DNA of 64,000 nucleotides from Oceanobacillus sp. J11TS1. GTDB taxonomy: Bacteria; Bacillota; Bacilli; Bacillales; Amphibacillaceae. Shown here piece after piece: positions 34,550 to 43,480 of the stretch; positions within the stretch are counted from its first letter, which is position 1; every line of letters starts with the position of its first letter. Below the pieces are notes generated by a model. It had not been told where the DNA came from. It worked only from the letters and a program-made list of their open reading frames with translations, and ran no database searches. Made by a program: the position numbers and the translations under genes. The DNA is taken from assembly GCF_018333215.1 (NCBI RefSeq), contig NZ_BORO01000014.1, forward strand, positions 1 through 64,000, read 5' to 3'.

Positions 34550-35032
34550 GTGACCATTCAATTGACCCAGGCAATGAATGATTTAACGGCAACGCATAAA
34601 GAATTGCTGGAATTATCCAAGCAAAAAACAGAGGCACTAACGAATAACAAATTAGACGAATTTCAAGCATTGCTTCTACAACAACCAAAACTTGTCCGTA
34701 AGCTGGAGGCTCAAGAGGCGAAAAGGCAGGAAATTGTAGAATCATGGAATGAACGGCAGTCTCCTTCAGCAAATGATCTGACAATTACAGAGATCTTAAA
34801 TAGATTAGATGAAGAAGAACAAAAAACGGTAGAAGCTTCAGCTATTGCTTTGACCGATGCGATTACTGATTTAAAAAGACAAGAACAACTAAATAAAGCA
34901 TTACTAGAAGAATCAATGAAGTTTGTGCAGCTTTCCATGGAATTAATCAATCCATCTATGCAATCGATGAACTATGGAGCAGCGTCTTCCGGAAAGATGC
35001 CCAATCGATCTCTTTTTGATTCAAAGGCGTAA
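34550..35032 (+). CDS. flgN: flagellar export chaperone FlgN
   Basis: A 160-residue helical chaperone for the hook-filament junction proteins FlgK and FlgL, whose genes follow. The length equals B. subtilis FlgN. I chose the GTG at 34550 because AAAGGAGG stands seven bases upstream; the open frame reaches back to 34499 within flgM but without a start site. Confidence 0.88.
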   Translation: MTIQLTQAMNDLTATHKELLELSKQKTEALTNNKLDEFQALLLQQPKLVRKLEAQEAKRQEIVESWNERQSPSANDLTITEILNRLDEEEQKTVEASAIALTDAITDLKRQEQLNKALLEESMKFVQLSMELINPSMQSMNYGAASSGKMPNRSLFDSKA

Positions 35033-35052
35033 ATAAAGGAGAGAAGTTTTTC

Positions 35053-36525
35053 ATGAGTACTTTTCGAGGACTAGAAATGTCACGTCAGGCATTGAGTACA
35101 CAGCAAAGTGCCTTATATACAACAGGCCATAATATTTCCAACGCAAATACACCAGGGTTTTCAAGACAACGCGTAAATATGCAAGCGATGAATGGCTATC
35201 CGACACCAGGGATGAATAGCCCGCACATGCCAGGTCAATCTGGTACAGGTGTAGAAATTGGTTCCGTACAGCGTATCCGCAATCAATTTTTAGATACACA
35301 ATTTCGATCAGAGAATGCATCTGTCGGCTATTGGTCACAACGAACAGCAGCTCTTTCAAGAATGGAAAATCTATTAAACGAACCGAGTGAATCAGGATTA
35401 TCTGCTTCCATCAATGACTTTTGGCAATCATTACAGGAATTGGGCGCAAATCCAACTAATAATGGGGCGCGCGCTGTTGTTCTGGAGCGTGGGAAAGCAT
35501 TGGGAGACACATTTAATCACTTAGCATCCTCTATGGAGACAATTCGGTCTGATTTACAAAAAGAGACGGAGAATACCATCGATAGAGCAAATGCAATGAT
35601 TGATCAGCTTGGCGCATTAAATGATCAAATTAAAAAGTTAGAAACGCATGGTTATAATGCGAACGATTTATATGATAAAAGAGATCTTATTTTAGATGAT
35701 TTATCTGAAATTGTGAATATAGAAGTAACATACAATACAGGCCACATACCATCTAATCAGCAAGGTGAGGGAGTGGCAACTGTAAAAGTACTTGCTGAAA
35801 ATGGCGATACAGCGACACTGGTAAATGGCTTAACTGGTGAAATGAAGAAGATAGATCAACCACAATATACTGAAATAGATGGAGTGAAAGCTATCGAAAG
35901 TATACATGTGGGAGGCGTAGATATTAAAGCTTCTAAGGGGGCACTTCAAAGCTATGTACATGCTTCAGGCTATGTAGAGGGCGGAGAAGTAAAAGGAGAT
36001 TATCCAGAGGTGCTTGCAAAGCTTGATAAATTAGCTTATGCCATTGTGACGAGCTTTAATGAAGTTCATGAAACAGGTGACGGTACGAAGGTTCCTTTCT
36101 TTGAGGAATTAGAGGAAGAAAAAGGTACTGCTTCCAAGATGGCAGTTGCCTTAGACGATTATTCGGACATTATTGTTTCCTCTAATGGCAATACAGGAAG
36201 CGGAGATATCGCAAGGGAATTATCCAATCTATTTACAAGCGCGAACGACAAATTAGATGATGTATCTGTAAATGGCTATTTAGAATCAATTATAGGGGAA
36301 CTCGGGGTGGATGCCCAGCATGCATTAACCATGCTGGATAGTACATCTACGCTGCAACATCAGGTGAACAATCAGCGGCAATCTATTAGCGCAGTATCTT
36401 TAGATGAAGAAATGACAAATATGATTAAATTCCAGCATGCTTATAATGCAGCTGCCCGAGGGATGACTGCAATGGATGAATTAATAGATACAATTATTAA
36501 CCGAATGGGATTAGTAGGAAGGTAG
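35053..36525 (+). CDS. flgK: hook-filament junction protein FlgK
   Basis: A 490-residue flagellar hook-associated protein 1. N-terminal signature FRGLEMSRQALSTQQSALYTTGHNISNANTPGFSRQRV and C-terminal DEEMTNMIKFQHAYNAAARGMTAMDELIDTIINRMG are the paired coiled-coil segments of the family. A variable central domain lies between. Preceded by AAAGGAGAG. Confidence 0.94.
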   Translation: MSTFRGLEMSRQALSTQQSALYTTGHNISNANTPGFSRQRVNMQAMNGYPTPGMNSPHMPGQSGTGVEIGSVQRIRNQFLDTQFRSENASVGYWSQRTAALSRMENLLNEPSESGLSASINDFWQSLQELGANPTNNGARAVVLERGKALGDTFNHLASSMETIRSDLQKETENTIDRANAMIDQLGALNDQIKKLETHGYNANDLYDKRDLILDDLSEIVNIEVTYNTGHIPSNQQGEGVATVKVLAENGDTATLVNGLTGEMKKIDQPQYTEIDGVKAIESIHVGGVDIKASKGALQSYVHASGYVEGGEVKGDYPEVLAKLDKLAYAIVTSFNEVHETGDGTKVPFFEELEEEKGTASKMAVALDDYSDIIVSSNGNTGSGDIARELSNLFTSANDKLDDVSVNGYLESIIGELGVDAQHALTMLDSTSTLQHQVNNQRQSISAVSLDEEMTNMIKFQHAYNAAARGMTAMDELIDTIINRMGLVGR

Positions 36526-36534
36526 GTCAGAGAA

Positions 36535-37416
36535 ATGCGTGTAACACAAAGTATGCTCTCCAATAATTTATTACGTAATCTAACGAGCAGCAGTGGACAA
36601 ATGAATAAATATATGGACCAGCTTTACACTGGCAAAAAGATAACAAAACCTTCAGATGATCCAATGATTGCGATGAAAGGTGTTTCCTACCGTTCGGAAT
36701 TAGCGCGAATTGAACAATTTGAGCGAAATTCCTCGGAAGCAAATAGCTGGTTAGATAACACGGATGCTTCGATTGATCAGGCAAATCATGCGATGCAGCG
36801 ATTAAGAGAACTTGCTGTCAAGGCAAGCAATGGAACGAATAGCAAGGATGAATATCAGAGTATTGTTCAAGAAGCAAAACAATTGAAAGAGCATCTTGTT
36901 GAAATTGCAAACACCAATGTGAACGGGAAATATATTTTTAATGGTACCAATTCAGACACAGCTCCAGTTACAACAAACGAAAATGGGGACATTACAGCTG
37001 ATTTTGCCGATGATGACGTACTTATTGAAGTTTCTAACGGAATCACGGTAAAAGCTAATATAAATGGGTCTACCGTCTTTGGAGAAAATGGAGGCCTGTT
37101 CAAAGCCGTAGATAACTTTATTAATCGTCTGGACAGTGAAGAAGATATTGAAAAAAGTATCGGTGAATTAGATACTTCCATCGAAAGCATTGTTGATTCA
37201 CGTGCAGAAATCGGAGCTCGTATGAACCGGCTGGAACTTGTGGAGAATCGCTTAGCCGATCAAAAAATCGTTACCACAAAGACTTTATCGGATAATGAAG
37301 ATGTTGATTTTGCAGAGGCAATTACCAACCTAATTACACAAGAAAGTTTACATCGGGCAGCACTTTCAGCAGGTTCTCGGATTATCCAGCCTTCTTTAGT
37401 TGATTTTTTACGTTAA
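36535..37416 (+). CDS. flgL: hook-filament junction protein FlgL
   Basis: A 293-residue flagellin-like protein linking FlgK to the filament. N-terminal MRVTQSMLSNNLLRNLTSS and C-terminal LSDNEDVDFAEAITNLITQESLHRAAL are characteristic. It starts nine bases after flgK. Confidence 0.93.
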   Translation: MRVTQSMLSNNLLRNLTSSSGQMNKYMDQLYTGKKITKPSDDPMIAMKGVSYRSELARIEQFERNSSEANSWLDNTDASIDQANHAMQRLRELAVKASNGTNSKDEYQSIVQEAKQLKEHLVEIANTNVNGKYIFNGTNSDTAPVTTNENGDITADFADDDVLIEVSNGITVKANINGSTVFGENGGLFKAVDNFINRLDSEEDIEKSIGELDTSIESIVDSRAEIGARMNRLELVENRLADQKIVTTKTLSDNEDVDFAEAITNLITQESLHRAALSAGSRIIQPSLVDFLR

Positions 37417-37497
37417 TGAAGAAAAGCGCATGACGGCTCGGGTCAGCTTTAGCATTTAGGGTGAGGATAACTGCTGTATCCTTAGCCAGCGAATGAA

Positions 37498-37560
37498 TCG
37501 TAAAAAGCAACCTTTTTTACGAATCAAACCCTGCTCCTTCCTTTGGCGCAGGGTTTTTTA
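37498..37560 (+). terminator. hairpins with T-run between flgL and yviE
   Basis: GAATCGTAAAAAG pairs with TTTTTTACGAATC, and next to it AAACCCTGC pairs with GCAGGGTTTTTT. The second has the form of an intrinsic terminator, so transcription may drop in mid-operon. Confidence 0.65.
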
Positions 37561-37591
37561 AAGACAAATGGAATAGAGGAAGAATATAAAG

Positions 37592-38155
37592 ATGGAGATT
37601 CCACAAATTCGAATGAACGCCCAGCAGGCAAAAATTCAAATACATACTACGCCAGCACAATTACATATTTCTCAACCAAGTGGGGAGTTAACGATAAGGC
37701 AGCCGCATGCAGATGTGACGATGCGCACTAAGCAAGGAAAGCTTAGCATCGATCAAAGCCAAGCTTGGGAAGATATGAATTTATTAAGTGCCAAAAAGAG
37801 TATTGCAAAGAATGCGCAGGCTGGAAAGCAAGCGGCTATGCAGGCAACTGCCAAAAAAGCACGTCAAGGTAATGAATTAATGCGCATTGAAAAGAATACA
37901 GACCCAATAAAGTCACAAGCAATAGAAAATGGATTTTCTTCGCAAAAAAGATTAGGACTTACGTTTATACCATCTACCTTTTCAGTAAAGACTGATTATG
38001 AACCATCCACATTAGATATTCAAGTTCAAACGCATCGGCCAATTATTGAAGGACGCGTAAATAAACCGGTCATACAATATACCCCAGGGTCTATGGAAAC
38101 CAGTCTTTCTCAACGGGCAGCATTAGATATAGAAGTCGTCAATATGAAAATATAA
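37592..38155 (+). CDS. yviE: flagellar operon protein YviE (DUF6470)
   Basis: A 187-residue protein in the position of B. subtilis yviE, between flgL and fliW. The N-terminal region MEIPQIRMNAQQAKIQIHTTPAQLHISQP with repeated beta-like I-x-Q segments is typical; the middle is Lys/Gln/Ala-rich. Function unknown. The ribosome binding site GAGG lies about 14 bases from the ATG, a weak placement. Confidence 0.8.
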   Translation: MEIPQIRMNAQQAKIQIHTTPAQLHISQPSGELTIRQPHADVTMRTKQGKLSIDQSQAWEDMNLLSAKKSIAKNAQAGKQAAMQATAKKARQGNELMRIEKNTDPIKSQAIENGFSSQKRLGLTFIPSTFSVKTDYEPSTLDIQVQTHRPIIEGRVNKPVIQYTPGSMETSLSQRAALDIEVVNMKI

Positions 38156-38172
38156 TACGAGGAGTGTGTTCC

Positions 38173-38619
38173 ATGAAGGTGAGATCTACATATTTAGGTG
38201 AAATCGCTATTGATGAATCGAAAATAATTCATTTTCCATCTGGCATTCCAGGTTTTTCTGAATCAAAACAATTCGTTTTACTAGAATTGCCGGATAACCA
38301 AATCTTTCACATCTTACAATCGGTAGATGATGAAAAATTAGCTTTTATTATTACAGATCCGTATCATTTTTACCAAAATTATTCTTTTGAGTTAGAGCCA
38401 TCTATCTTAGAGTATTTAAAGATAAAGGACCGAAATGATATTGCGGTATACACGATTGTCACTGTCCAAAAACCTTTTACTGCCAGTACGATAAATTTAA
38501 AAGCGCCGATTATCATACATATGAAGGGGAATTTAGCAAAGCAAATTGTCCTTCAAAACGAAGCCTATTCTTCAAGAGTACCAATCAGTCAACCTCTCCG
38601 TGAAAAGGGGGAGAAATAA
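38173..38619 (+). CDS. fliW: flagellar assembly factor FliW
   Basis: A 148-residue beta-barrel protein that binds flagellin and allosterically blocks CsrA. Signature [19 protein letters not shown]. The ATG at 38173 has GAGGAG eight bases upstream. Its stop overlaps the csrA start (TAATG), as in the B. subtilis partner-switch pair. Confidence 0.92.
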   Translation: MKVRSTYLGEIAIDESKIIHFPSGIPGFSESKQFVLLELPDNQIFHILQSVDDEKLAFIITDPYHFYQNYSFELEPSILEYLKIKDRNDIAVYTIVTVQKPFTASTINLKAPIIIHMKGNLAKQIVLQNEAYSSRVPISQPLREKGEK

Positions 38620-38843
38620 TGCTTGTACTTTCCAGAAAAAGAAATGAAGCAATTCAAATTGGAGACGACATTGAAGTAGAAGTAATTGCCATTGAAGGAG
38701 ATCAAGTGAAGTTAGGTATTCGTGCCCCTAAATCAGTAGATATCTACCGACAAGAAATCTATGTCGATATCAAGAATCAAAATAACCAAGCGGCACAAAT
38801 AGATCAGAATCTCCTTGACTTTTTAAAGGATAGCAAGCTATAG
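38619..38843 (+). CDS. csrA: translational regulator CsrA
   Basis: A 74-residue RNA-binding dimer ([38 protein letters not shown]). In B. subtilis it represses hag mRNA and is relieved by FliW. Here the next gene is flaG, not hag. Full length. Confidence 0.94.
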   Translation: MLVLSRKRNEAIQIGDDIEVEVIAIEGDQVKLGIRAPKSVDIYRQEIYVDIKNQNNQAAQIDQNLLDFLKDSKL

Positions 38844-38892
38844 CTGAAGGATAAAAATGAATTTTACGGAGAGAAAACATCTAATCGGGGCC

Positions 38893-38919
38893 TTTACATT
38901 CTTTAAATGACACCGATAT
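38893..38919 (+). promoter_or_regulatory. SigD-type promoter candidate for flaG-fliDST
   Basis: ACCGATAT at 38912-38919 is identical to the -10 upstream of motA. Fifteen bases further upstream is TTTA, a weak version of TAAA. It is placed 31 bases ahead of flaG. Confidence 0.6.
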
Positions 38920-38949
38920 AAAAGATAAACGATAGAGGAGTGTAACATA

Positions 38950-39309
38950 ATGGTTGTAAATAAAGCTGGAGTTCAGGATACTTCATTTATCCCTCATTCC
39001 ATTAGAGCTGTTACATCACCCGCTGCTTTACAATCGGATTCAACAGAGAATGAAACAGTTTTGAAAGATGAGAATAGAGCAGTGAGCAAAGAGCAAGTTG
39101 AAGAAATAATTGATAAGATGAATGATTTTTTGGAGCCTGTCAGAAGGAATGTAAAGTTTGAAATGCATGAAAAGCTGGAAAAATACTATGTTACCGTTGT
39201 GGATGCGGACAAAAATGAAATCATCCGAGAAATACCTCCAAAGAAAATGTTAGATATGTATGCAGAAATGGCTGAATATATGGGGCTATTAATCAATGAG
39301 AAAGTATAG
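38950..39309 (+). CDS. flaG: FlaG family flagellar protein (YvyC)
   Basis: A 119-residue protein. The conserved C-terminal domain NVKFEMHEKLEKYYVTVVDADKNEIIREIPPKKMLDMYAEM identifies FlaG; the N-terminal 45 residues are disordered. It affects filament length in some species. Shine-Dalgarno GAGGAG. Confidence 0.9.
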   Translation: MVVNKAGVQDTSFIPHSIRAVTSPAALQSDSTENETVLKDENRAVSKEQVEEIIDKMNDFLEPVRRNVKFEMHEKLEKYYVTVVDADKNEIIREIPPKKMLDMYAEMAEYMGLLINEKV

Positions 39310-39321
39310 AGGTGAGTAGAA

Positions 39322-40878
39322 ATGCGAATAGGTGGACTAGCAAGTGGAATTGATACAGAATCGATTATTAAGGATTTAATGAATGCGGAAAGACTCCCTC
39401 TAAATAAATTACAGCAAGATCGAACAAAATTAGAGTGGAAGCGGGATGCTTTCCGAGATGTTAATAAATTATTACTGGATTTAGACCAGAAGAAAATTTT
39501 AAATATGAAGTTAAGTGATACGTATAACAAGAAAATCGTCACTTCTACACAAGAAGGAGCTGTTCGTGCTACTGGGAGTGCAGGGGCGAGTAATGGGACG
39601 TATCGGATTGAAGTGAAGCAATTAGCGACTTCTGCGATTAATGTTGGAGAAAAACTAAACACAAAGGATGATCTTAAGTTTAACCCTGATGAGACTTTAG
39701 CAAGCCAAGGGTTTACTGGACCAATTAAATTTAGAACATATGGAAAAGATGACTCATATGGGGGAGACGGTAAGAATTTCCGAGAGCATAGATATGAAAT
39801 AGAGGAAGGCGATAAACTCTCTGACGTTATCAAAAGGATTAACGATGATAAAGATAGTCCCGTTCGTATGACCTATGATGAAAATTCAGATAGAGTTATT
39901 TTAGAGGCTACAAGAACAGGGGTTTATAATCCTGGTGGACAAGAGATTGAATTTGAGGATAAAGACGGAGGTAATTTCTTTAAACGATTAGGGCTACATC
40001 AAAAACCAGAAGAAATAAAAGATGAAGATGGGGTGAGATTGGGAGAACATGGTGCCCGAAACGCAGAATTCACCTATAACAACGCCTATACAGTAAATAC
40101 ACAAGACAACCATTACCAACTAAATGGTGTTACATTCCAGTTCCTAGATGAAACGAAAGGAACTGCAACCTTAAACATAACAAACGACATCGATAATACA
40201 GTTGATAAAATCAAAGAGTTTGTAGAAGCGTATAACGAAATTGTAGAAGCTATCTCAGGTTCCCAGCGTGAAGAAGTGCATCGTGATTTTCCTCCGTTGA
40301 CGGAAGAACAAAAAGCAGATATGTCTGACCGGGAAATTGAATTATGGGAAGAAAAAGCGAAAAGCGGTATGCTAAAAGGAGAAACTGCGTTAACCAGTGG
40401 ATTAGCAAATATGCGCAGCAGCTGGTATAGTACGGTGAAAAATGATGGGCAATTCGCATCGTTAACGGAAATTGGTATTAGCACTTCTCCTGATTATATG
40501 GATGGCGGCAAGCTGATTATCGATGAAGATAAATTGCGTGAAGTTGTTGCGAATGATCCTGAAAGTGTGCAAAAGCTCTTCTCGAATAATACAAAAGATG
40601 ATGGGCGCGGACTGATTAATCGTTTGGAGGATGCTGTGGAAGGTACGATTGCACAGGTCAATCAACGTGCTGGAAGAGCGACAGATGTGTCCTTAGACAG
40701 TTATGCATTAGGAAAAAGAATGAAAGAAATTAATGAACGGATTACCAATTTTGAACGTCGTTTAGGACAAGTTGAATCCCGCTACTGGAAGCAATTCTCT
40801 GAGATGGAGCGTGCTATTTCGATGATGAATGAGCAGTCTAATATGCTGATGTCAAACTTTAATCCAGGAGCAATGTAA
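39322..40878 (+). CDS. fliD: flagellar filament cap protein FliD
   Basis: A 518-residue cap protein promoting flagellin polymerisation. N-terminal MRIGGLASGIDTESIIKDLMNAERLPLNKLQQ and the C-terminal coiled coil (GKRMKEINERITNFERRLGQVESRYWKQFSEMERAISMMNEQSNML) mark FliD_N and FliD_C. The gene is 12 bases after flaG. Confidence 0.93.
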   Translation: MRIGGLASGIDTESIIKDLMNAERLPLNKLQQDRTKLEWKRDAFRDVNKLLLDLDQKKILNMKLSDTYNKKIVTSTQEGAVRATGSAGASNGTYRIEVKQLATSAINVGEKLNTKDDLKFNPDETLASQGFTGPIKFRTYGKDDSYGGDGKNFREHRYEIEEGDKLSDVIKRINDDKDSPVRMTYDENSDRVILEATRTGVYNPGGQEIEFEDKDGGNFFKRLGLHQKPEEIKDEDGVRLGEHGARNAEFTYNNAYTVNTQDNHYQLNGVTFQFLDETKGTATLNITNDIDNTVDKIKEFVEAYNEIVEAISGSQREEVHRDFPPLTEEQKADMSDREIELWEEKAKSGMLKGETALTSGLANMRSSWYSTVKNDGQFASLTEIGISTSPDYMDGGKLIIDEDKLREVVANDPESVQKLFSNNTKDDGRGLINRLEDAVEGTIAQVNQRAGRATDVSLDSYALGKRMKEINERITNFERRLGQVESRYWKQFSEMERAISMMNEQSNMLMSNFNPGAM

Positions 40879-40900
40879 TAAAGGAAAGGAGGCAACGCAA

Positions 40901-41302
40901 ATGTCTACAAAAAAAGCCTATCAGACCTACCAAAATAACGCAGTAAATACAGCATCAGGTGGAGAGCTGACTTTAATGCTCTATAATGGCTGCATTAAAT
41001 TTATTAAACAAGCAATGAAAGATATGGATAATAACGATTTTGCTGCAAAAAATACGAATATCCAAAAAGCACAAAAGATTATTCATGAATTAATGGTAAC
41101 CTTAGACCCGAAAATAGAGATTTCTAATCAAATTCTTCCGCTATATGACTATATGCAAAGGGTTCTAACGGAAGCAAATATAAAGAATGATAAAGAAAAG
41201 TTAGAAGAAGTACTCGGTTATGCAGAAGAATTTAGGGACGTTTGGAAGCAAGTAATTCTTAAGGATCGGCAACAAAAGTATAAGCAAGGTGCTTCTATCT
41301 AA
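40901..41302 (+). CDS. fliS: flagellin chaperone FliS
   Basis: A 133-residue helical export chaperone for flagellin. Signature AYQTYQNNAVNTASGGELTLMLYNGCIKFIKQA. Its stop overlaps the fliT start (TAATG). Confidence 0.93.
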   Translation: MSTKKAYQTYQNNAVNTASGGELTLMLYNGCIKFIKQAMKDMDNNDFAAKNTNIQKAQKIIHELMVTLDPKIEISNQILPLYDYMQRVLTEANIKNDKEKLEEVLGYAEEFRDVWKQVILKDRQQKYKQGASI

Positions 41303-41655
41303 TGAACCGTCTATTACCCATTTACCAATTAACAGAATCGATGAAACTATTATTATTACAGGACATTACCTTAAATAATCGAGAAGAAATAATCCGTTTA
41401 TTCCATGAAAAAATGGAAGAGCGTGGAAAGCTTTTGGAAGCGATGGTTCCTCCGTATACAGAGGAAGAAGATGAGCTAGGTCGAATTGTTGTACAAATGA
41501 ATCAAGAAATTGAAAAGAAGATGAACCGTTTATTTATGGACTTGAAAAATGAAATGAAACAAGTACAGCAACAGAAGAAATCGACAACAAGCTATTCCAA
41601 TCCATATAAAAATGTTCAGGGATTGGATGGTATGTTTTTGGATCAAAAAAAATAA
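41302..41655 (+). CDS. fliT: flagellar protein FliT
   Basis: A 117-residue helical protein in the fliT position, probably the export chaperone for FliD. Sequence conservation in this family is low; the assignment rests on position, size and helical content. It is followed by a terminator. Confidence 0.8.
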   Translation: MNRLLPIYQLTESMKLLLLQDITLNNREEIIRLFHEKMEERGKLLEAMVPPYTEEEDELGRIVVQMNQEIEKKMNRLFMDLKNEMKQVQQQKKSTTSYSNPYKNVQGLDGMFLDQKK

Positions 41656-41668
41656 CAGTTTAATCAGC

Positions 41669-41717
41669 CATAAAAAAGAGATCATTTGTTTTTACAAATC
41701 TAATGCTCTTTTTTATG
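41669..41717 (+). terminator. intrinsic terminator of the flagellar operon
   Basis: CCATAAAAAAGAG pairs with CTCTTTTTTATGG around a 23-base loop that can pair internally. Confidence 0.8.
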
Positions 41718-41775
41718 GTTCTTTTTTAAAACAAAGATTATTGGGTCAAAACCAAAATATATGTTACTTACGTCT

Positions 41776-41838
41776 AGCTAGCGGAGGAAAAACACGTAGA
41801 CTCCTGCGGGAAAGCGTAGTGTTTTTCCGTAGCGGTTG
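41776..41838. repeat. dispersed Bacillaceae intergenic repeat (AGACTCCTGCGGGA type)
   Basis: GGAAAAACAC (41786-41795) pairs with GTGTTTTTCC (41819-41828), enclosing GTAGACTCCTGCGGGAAAGC. Direct TAGCGG repeats flank the hairpin (41779 and 41831). The ACTCCTGCGGGA core recurs in many Bacillaceae intergenic regions and is often miscalled as small genes. Confidence 0.7.
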
Positions 41839-41974
41839 CTCATAACAAATTCAATATAATTTGTCATCCATAGATTTTGGTGAAGAGCCAGATTATTATC
41901 TACCTAATTTGAATTATGTTAAAAATATTTGGAGTTCTAAAACCTTTATGAATAAGGGGATACAGCTGTTTAAC

Positions 41975-41988
41975 AGAAAGCGCTTTCG
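41975..41988. promoter_or_regulatory. cre-like palindrome upstream of hpf
   Basis: AGAAAGCGCTTTCG contains the 12-bp perfect palindrome GAAAGCGCTTTC. It differs from the cre consensus at the outermost positions. A TATAAT (42030-42035) lies 40 bases downstream and a GTTTAG (41999-42004) resembles a SigB -35, but no full SigB pair is convincing. Confidence 0.45.
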
Positions 41989-42067
41989 TTGATTGGAAGT
42001 TTAGACAAGAGAAGTTGGTGGAATAGTGCTATAATATAGTTATAAAAGTTTAAAGGAGGACACTTAC

Positions 42068-42619
42068 ATGAAGTTTAACATTAGAGGCGAAAATATTGAG
42101 GTTACTAGCGCTATTCGAGAGTATGTCGAGAAAAAGATTAGCAAACTAGAAAGATACTTTGATTCCGCTCCGATTAGCGATGTACATGTAAATTTAAGTG
42201 TCTATAATGATGAACAGCGAATTGAAGTCACCATTCCAATGACAAATTTATTACTTCGCGCAGAGGTACAGCACATTGATTTGTATGCGGCTGTAGACTT
42301 AGTAGTAGATAAATTAGAAAGACAAATTCGCAAACATAAAACGAAAATCAATCGTAAATTCAGACAAAATGGTTCTCCAAAACATGCTTTTGCTGAGTTA
42401 GAAAAAGAAGCAAGATTAGCAACTGAAGAAGATAATGAACTTGAAATCGTACGTACAAAACGTTTTAATTTAAAACCGATGGATTCCGAAGAAGCAATTT
42501 TACAGATGGATATGCTAGGACATGCTTTCTTCGTATTTACAAATGATCAATCTGGTGAAACAAATGTAGTTTATAAACGCCGTGACGGGAAATACGGGTT
42601 AATCGAACCGCATGTTTAA
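42068..42619 (+). CDS. hpf: ribosome hibernation promoting factor, long form
   Basis: A 183-residue long-form HPF (B. subtilis YvyD). The N-terminal domain (MKFNIRGENIEVTSAIREYVEKKISKLERYF) binds the 30S decoding centre; the C-terminal domain (VRTKRFNLKPMDSEEAILQMDMLGHAFFVF) dimerises to link two ribosomes into a 100S particle. The linker is intact. Shine-Dalgarno AAAGGAGG. Confidence 0.94.
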   Translation: MKFNIRGENIEVTSAIREYVEKKISKLERYFDSAPISDVHVNLSVYNDEQRIEVTIPMTNLLLRAEVQHIDLYAAVDLVVDKLERQIRKHKTKINRKFRQNGSPKHAFAELEKEARLATEEDNELEIVRTKRFNLKPMDSEEAILQMDMLGHAFFVFTNDQSGETNVVYKRRDGKYGLIEPHV

Positions 42620-42652
42620 AAGGAAAAGAAAATATATTTTCATAAATAAAAT

Positions 42653-42695
42653 TAGCAGTATATCGTGTTGGAGCGGTATACTGCTTTTTATTTTG
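42653..42695 (+). terminator. intrinsic terminator after hpf
   Basis: AGCAGTATA pairs with TATACTGCT, followed by TTTTATTTT. Confidence 0.78.
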
Positions 42696-42864
42696 CCCTA
42701 TTGATAAAAATAAGTAGGTTTAGGTATAACTTTCACTGCTTCTTCCTTGCTGATTTTTCATCTTTTTGAAATTTAAAATAGGAAGCAAAAGAAAGTATAT
42801 AGCCGAATTTAAGAGAAATAGGGCATTTTTATTTGCGGACCTTAAGATTTGTCGAATAAAATAG

Positions 42865-42967
42865 CAAACTGCAGTTTTGGAGGCCGATTTTGCGAAAAAT
42901 AGCTCAGTTTGTCCGGACAAACTGCAGTTTACCCGGACAAACTGCGAGTTTAGTCCAACAAACTACC
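42865..42967. repeat. tandem 20-bp palindromic repeats
   Basis: At 42905-42924 stands the perfect 20-bp palindrome CAGTTTGTCCGGACAAACTG; an adjoining copy (42925-42944) differs at two bases. Degenerate copies continue in phase before (42865-42904) and after (42945-42967), making about five units of 20 bp. They could bind a dimeric protein or fold as RNA hairpins. Confidence 0.75.
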
Positions 42968-43037
42968 TTTTTGATGATTCGCAAGAGAAAAAACGATATG
43001 GTATAAATAATTTAGAAAGTAAAAGGGGGGCAGTCAG

Positions 43038-43187
43038 ATGCAATATACCAATGAAAGGTTATTAAATGAATTAGAACAGCGTGTGCGCCAACATGAGCAA
43101 ACGATCCAGCAGTTATTGCGCATTGTAGCCAATCTAAACAAAAACCTCGTACAACTATCCTCTGAACAGAAAGAAAAAGTATATTAG
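43038..43187 (+). CDS. small coiled-coil protein, 49 aa
   Basis: A 49-residue frame beginning MQYTNERLLNELEQRVRQHE, with heptad-like Leu/Ile spacing through QQLLRIVANLNKNLVQL, predicts a short coiled coil. AAAGGGGGG stands seven to eight bases ahead of the ATG and a terminator follows. I cannot assign a function. It lies alone between hpf and secA. Confidence 0.6.
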   Translation: MQYTNERLLNELEQRVRQHEQTIQQLLRIVANLNKNLVQLSSEQKEKVY

Positions 43188-43246
43188 TAGTATACCCATA
43201 TTGGTACTACTCTACGTAAGACCACCCCCGCAAGTCCACTTCATTT

Positions 43247-43279
43247 GGAGCTGAAATAATCATTTCAGTTCCTTTTTTT
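43247..43279 (+). terminator. intrinsic terminator
   Basis: GGAGCTGAAAT pairs with ATTTCAGTTCC (one G-T), followed by TTTTTTT. Confidence 0.82.
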
Positions 43280-43326
43280 CTATAAAATCGAACATGTAAA
43301 GAGAAGAAGAAAACGGATGATGTAAG

Positions 43327-43356
43327 TTGTCATAACAGTTTAGGAAGTGTTATGAT
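43327..43356 (+). promoter_or_regulatory. SigA-type promoter of secA
   Basis: TTGTCA at 43327-43332, 18 bases, TATGAT at 43351-43356, in the spacer ahead of secA. Confidence 0.55.
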
Positions 43357-43480
43357 ACTTATATTGACTATTGTTTATAAGAAATGAAATATCTATGGGT
43401 TACTTACAATATTACCTATTGCTTATTGTTGGTTTTAGTAAATAGAAGCAATTGAAGTTTCAATTAACTGAGGAGCGTTC

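Noticed and set aside
41999-42025. SigB promoter for hpf (GTTTAG and GGAATA)
   Set aside because: The -35 fits but the -10 matches the consensus poorly; kept only as a note in the hpf region.
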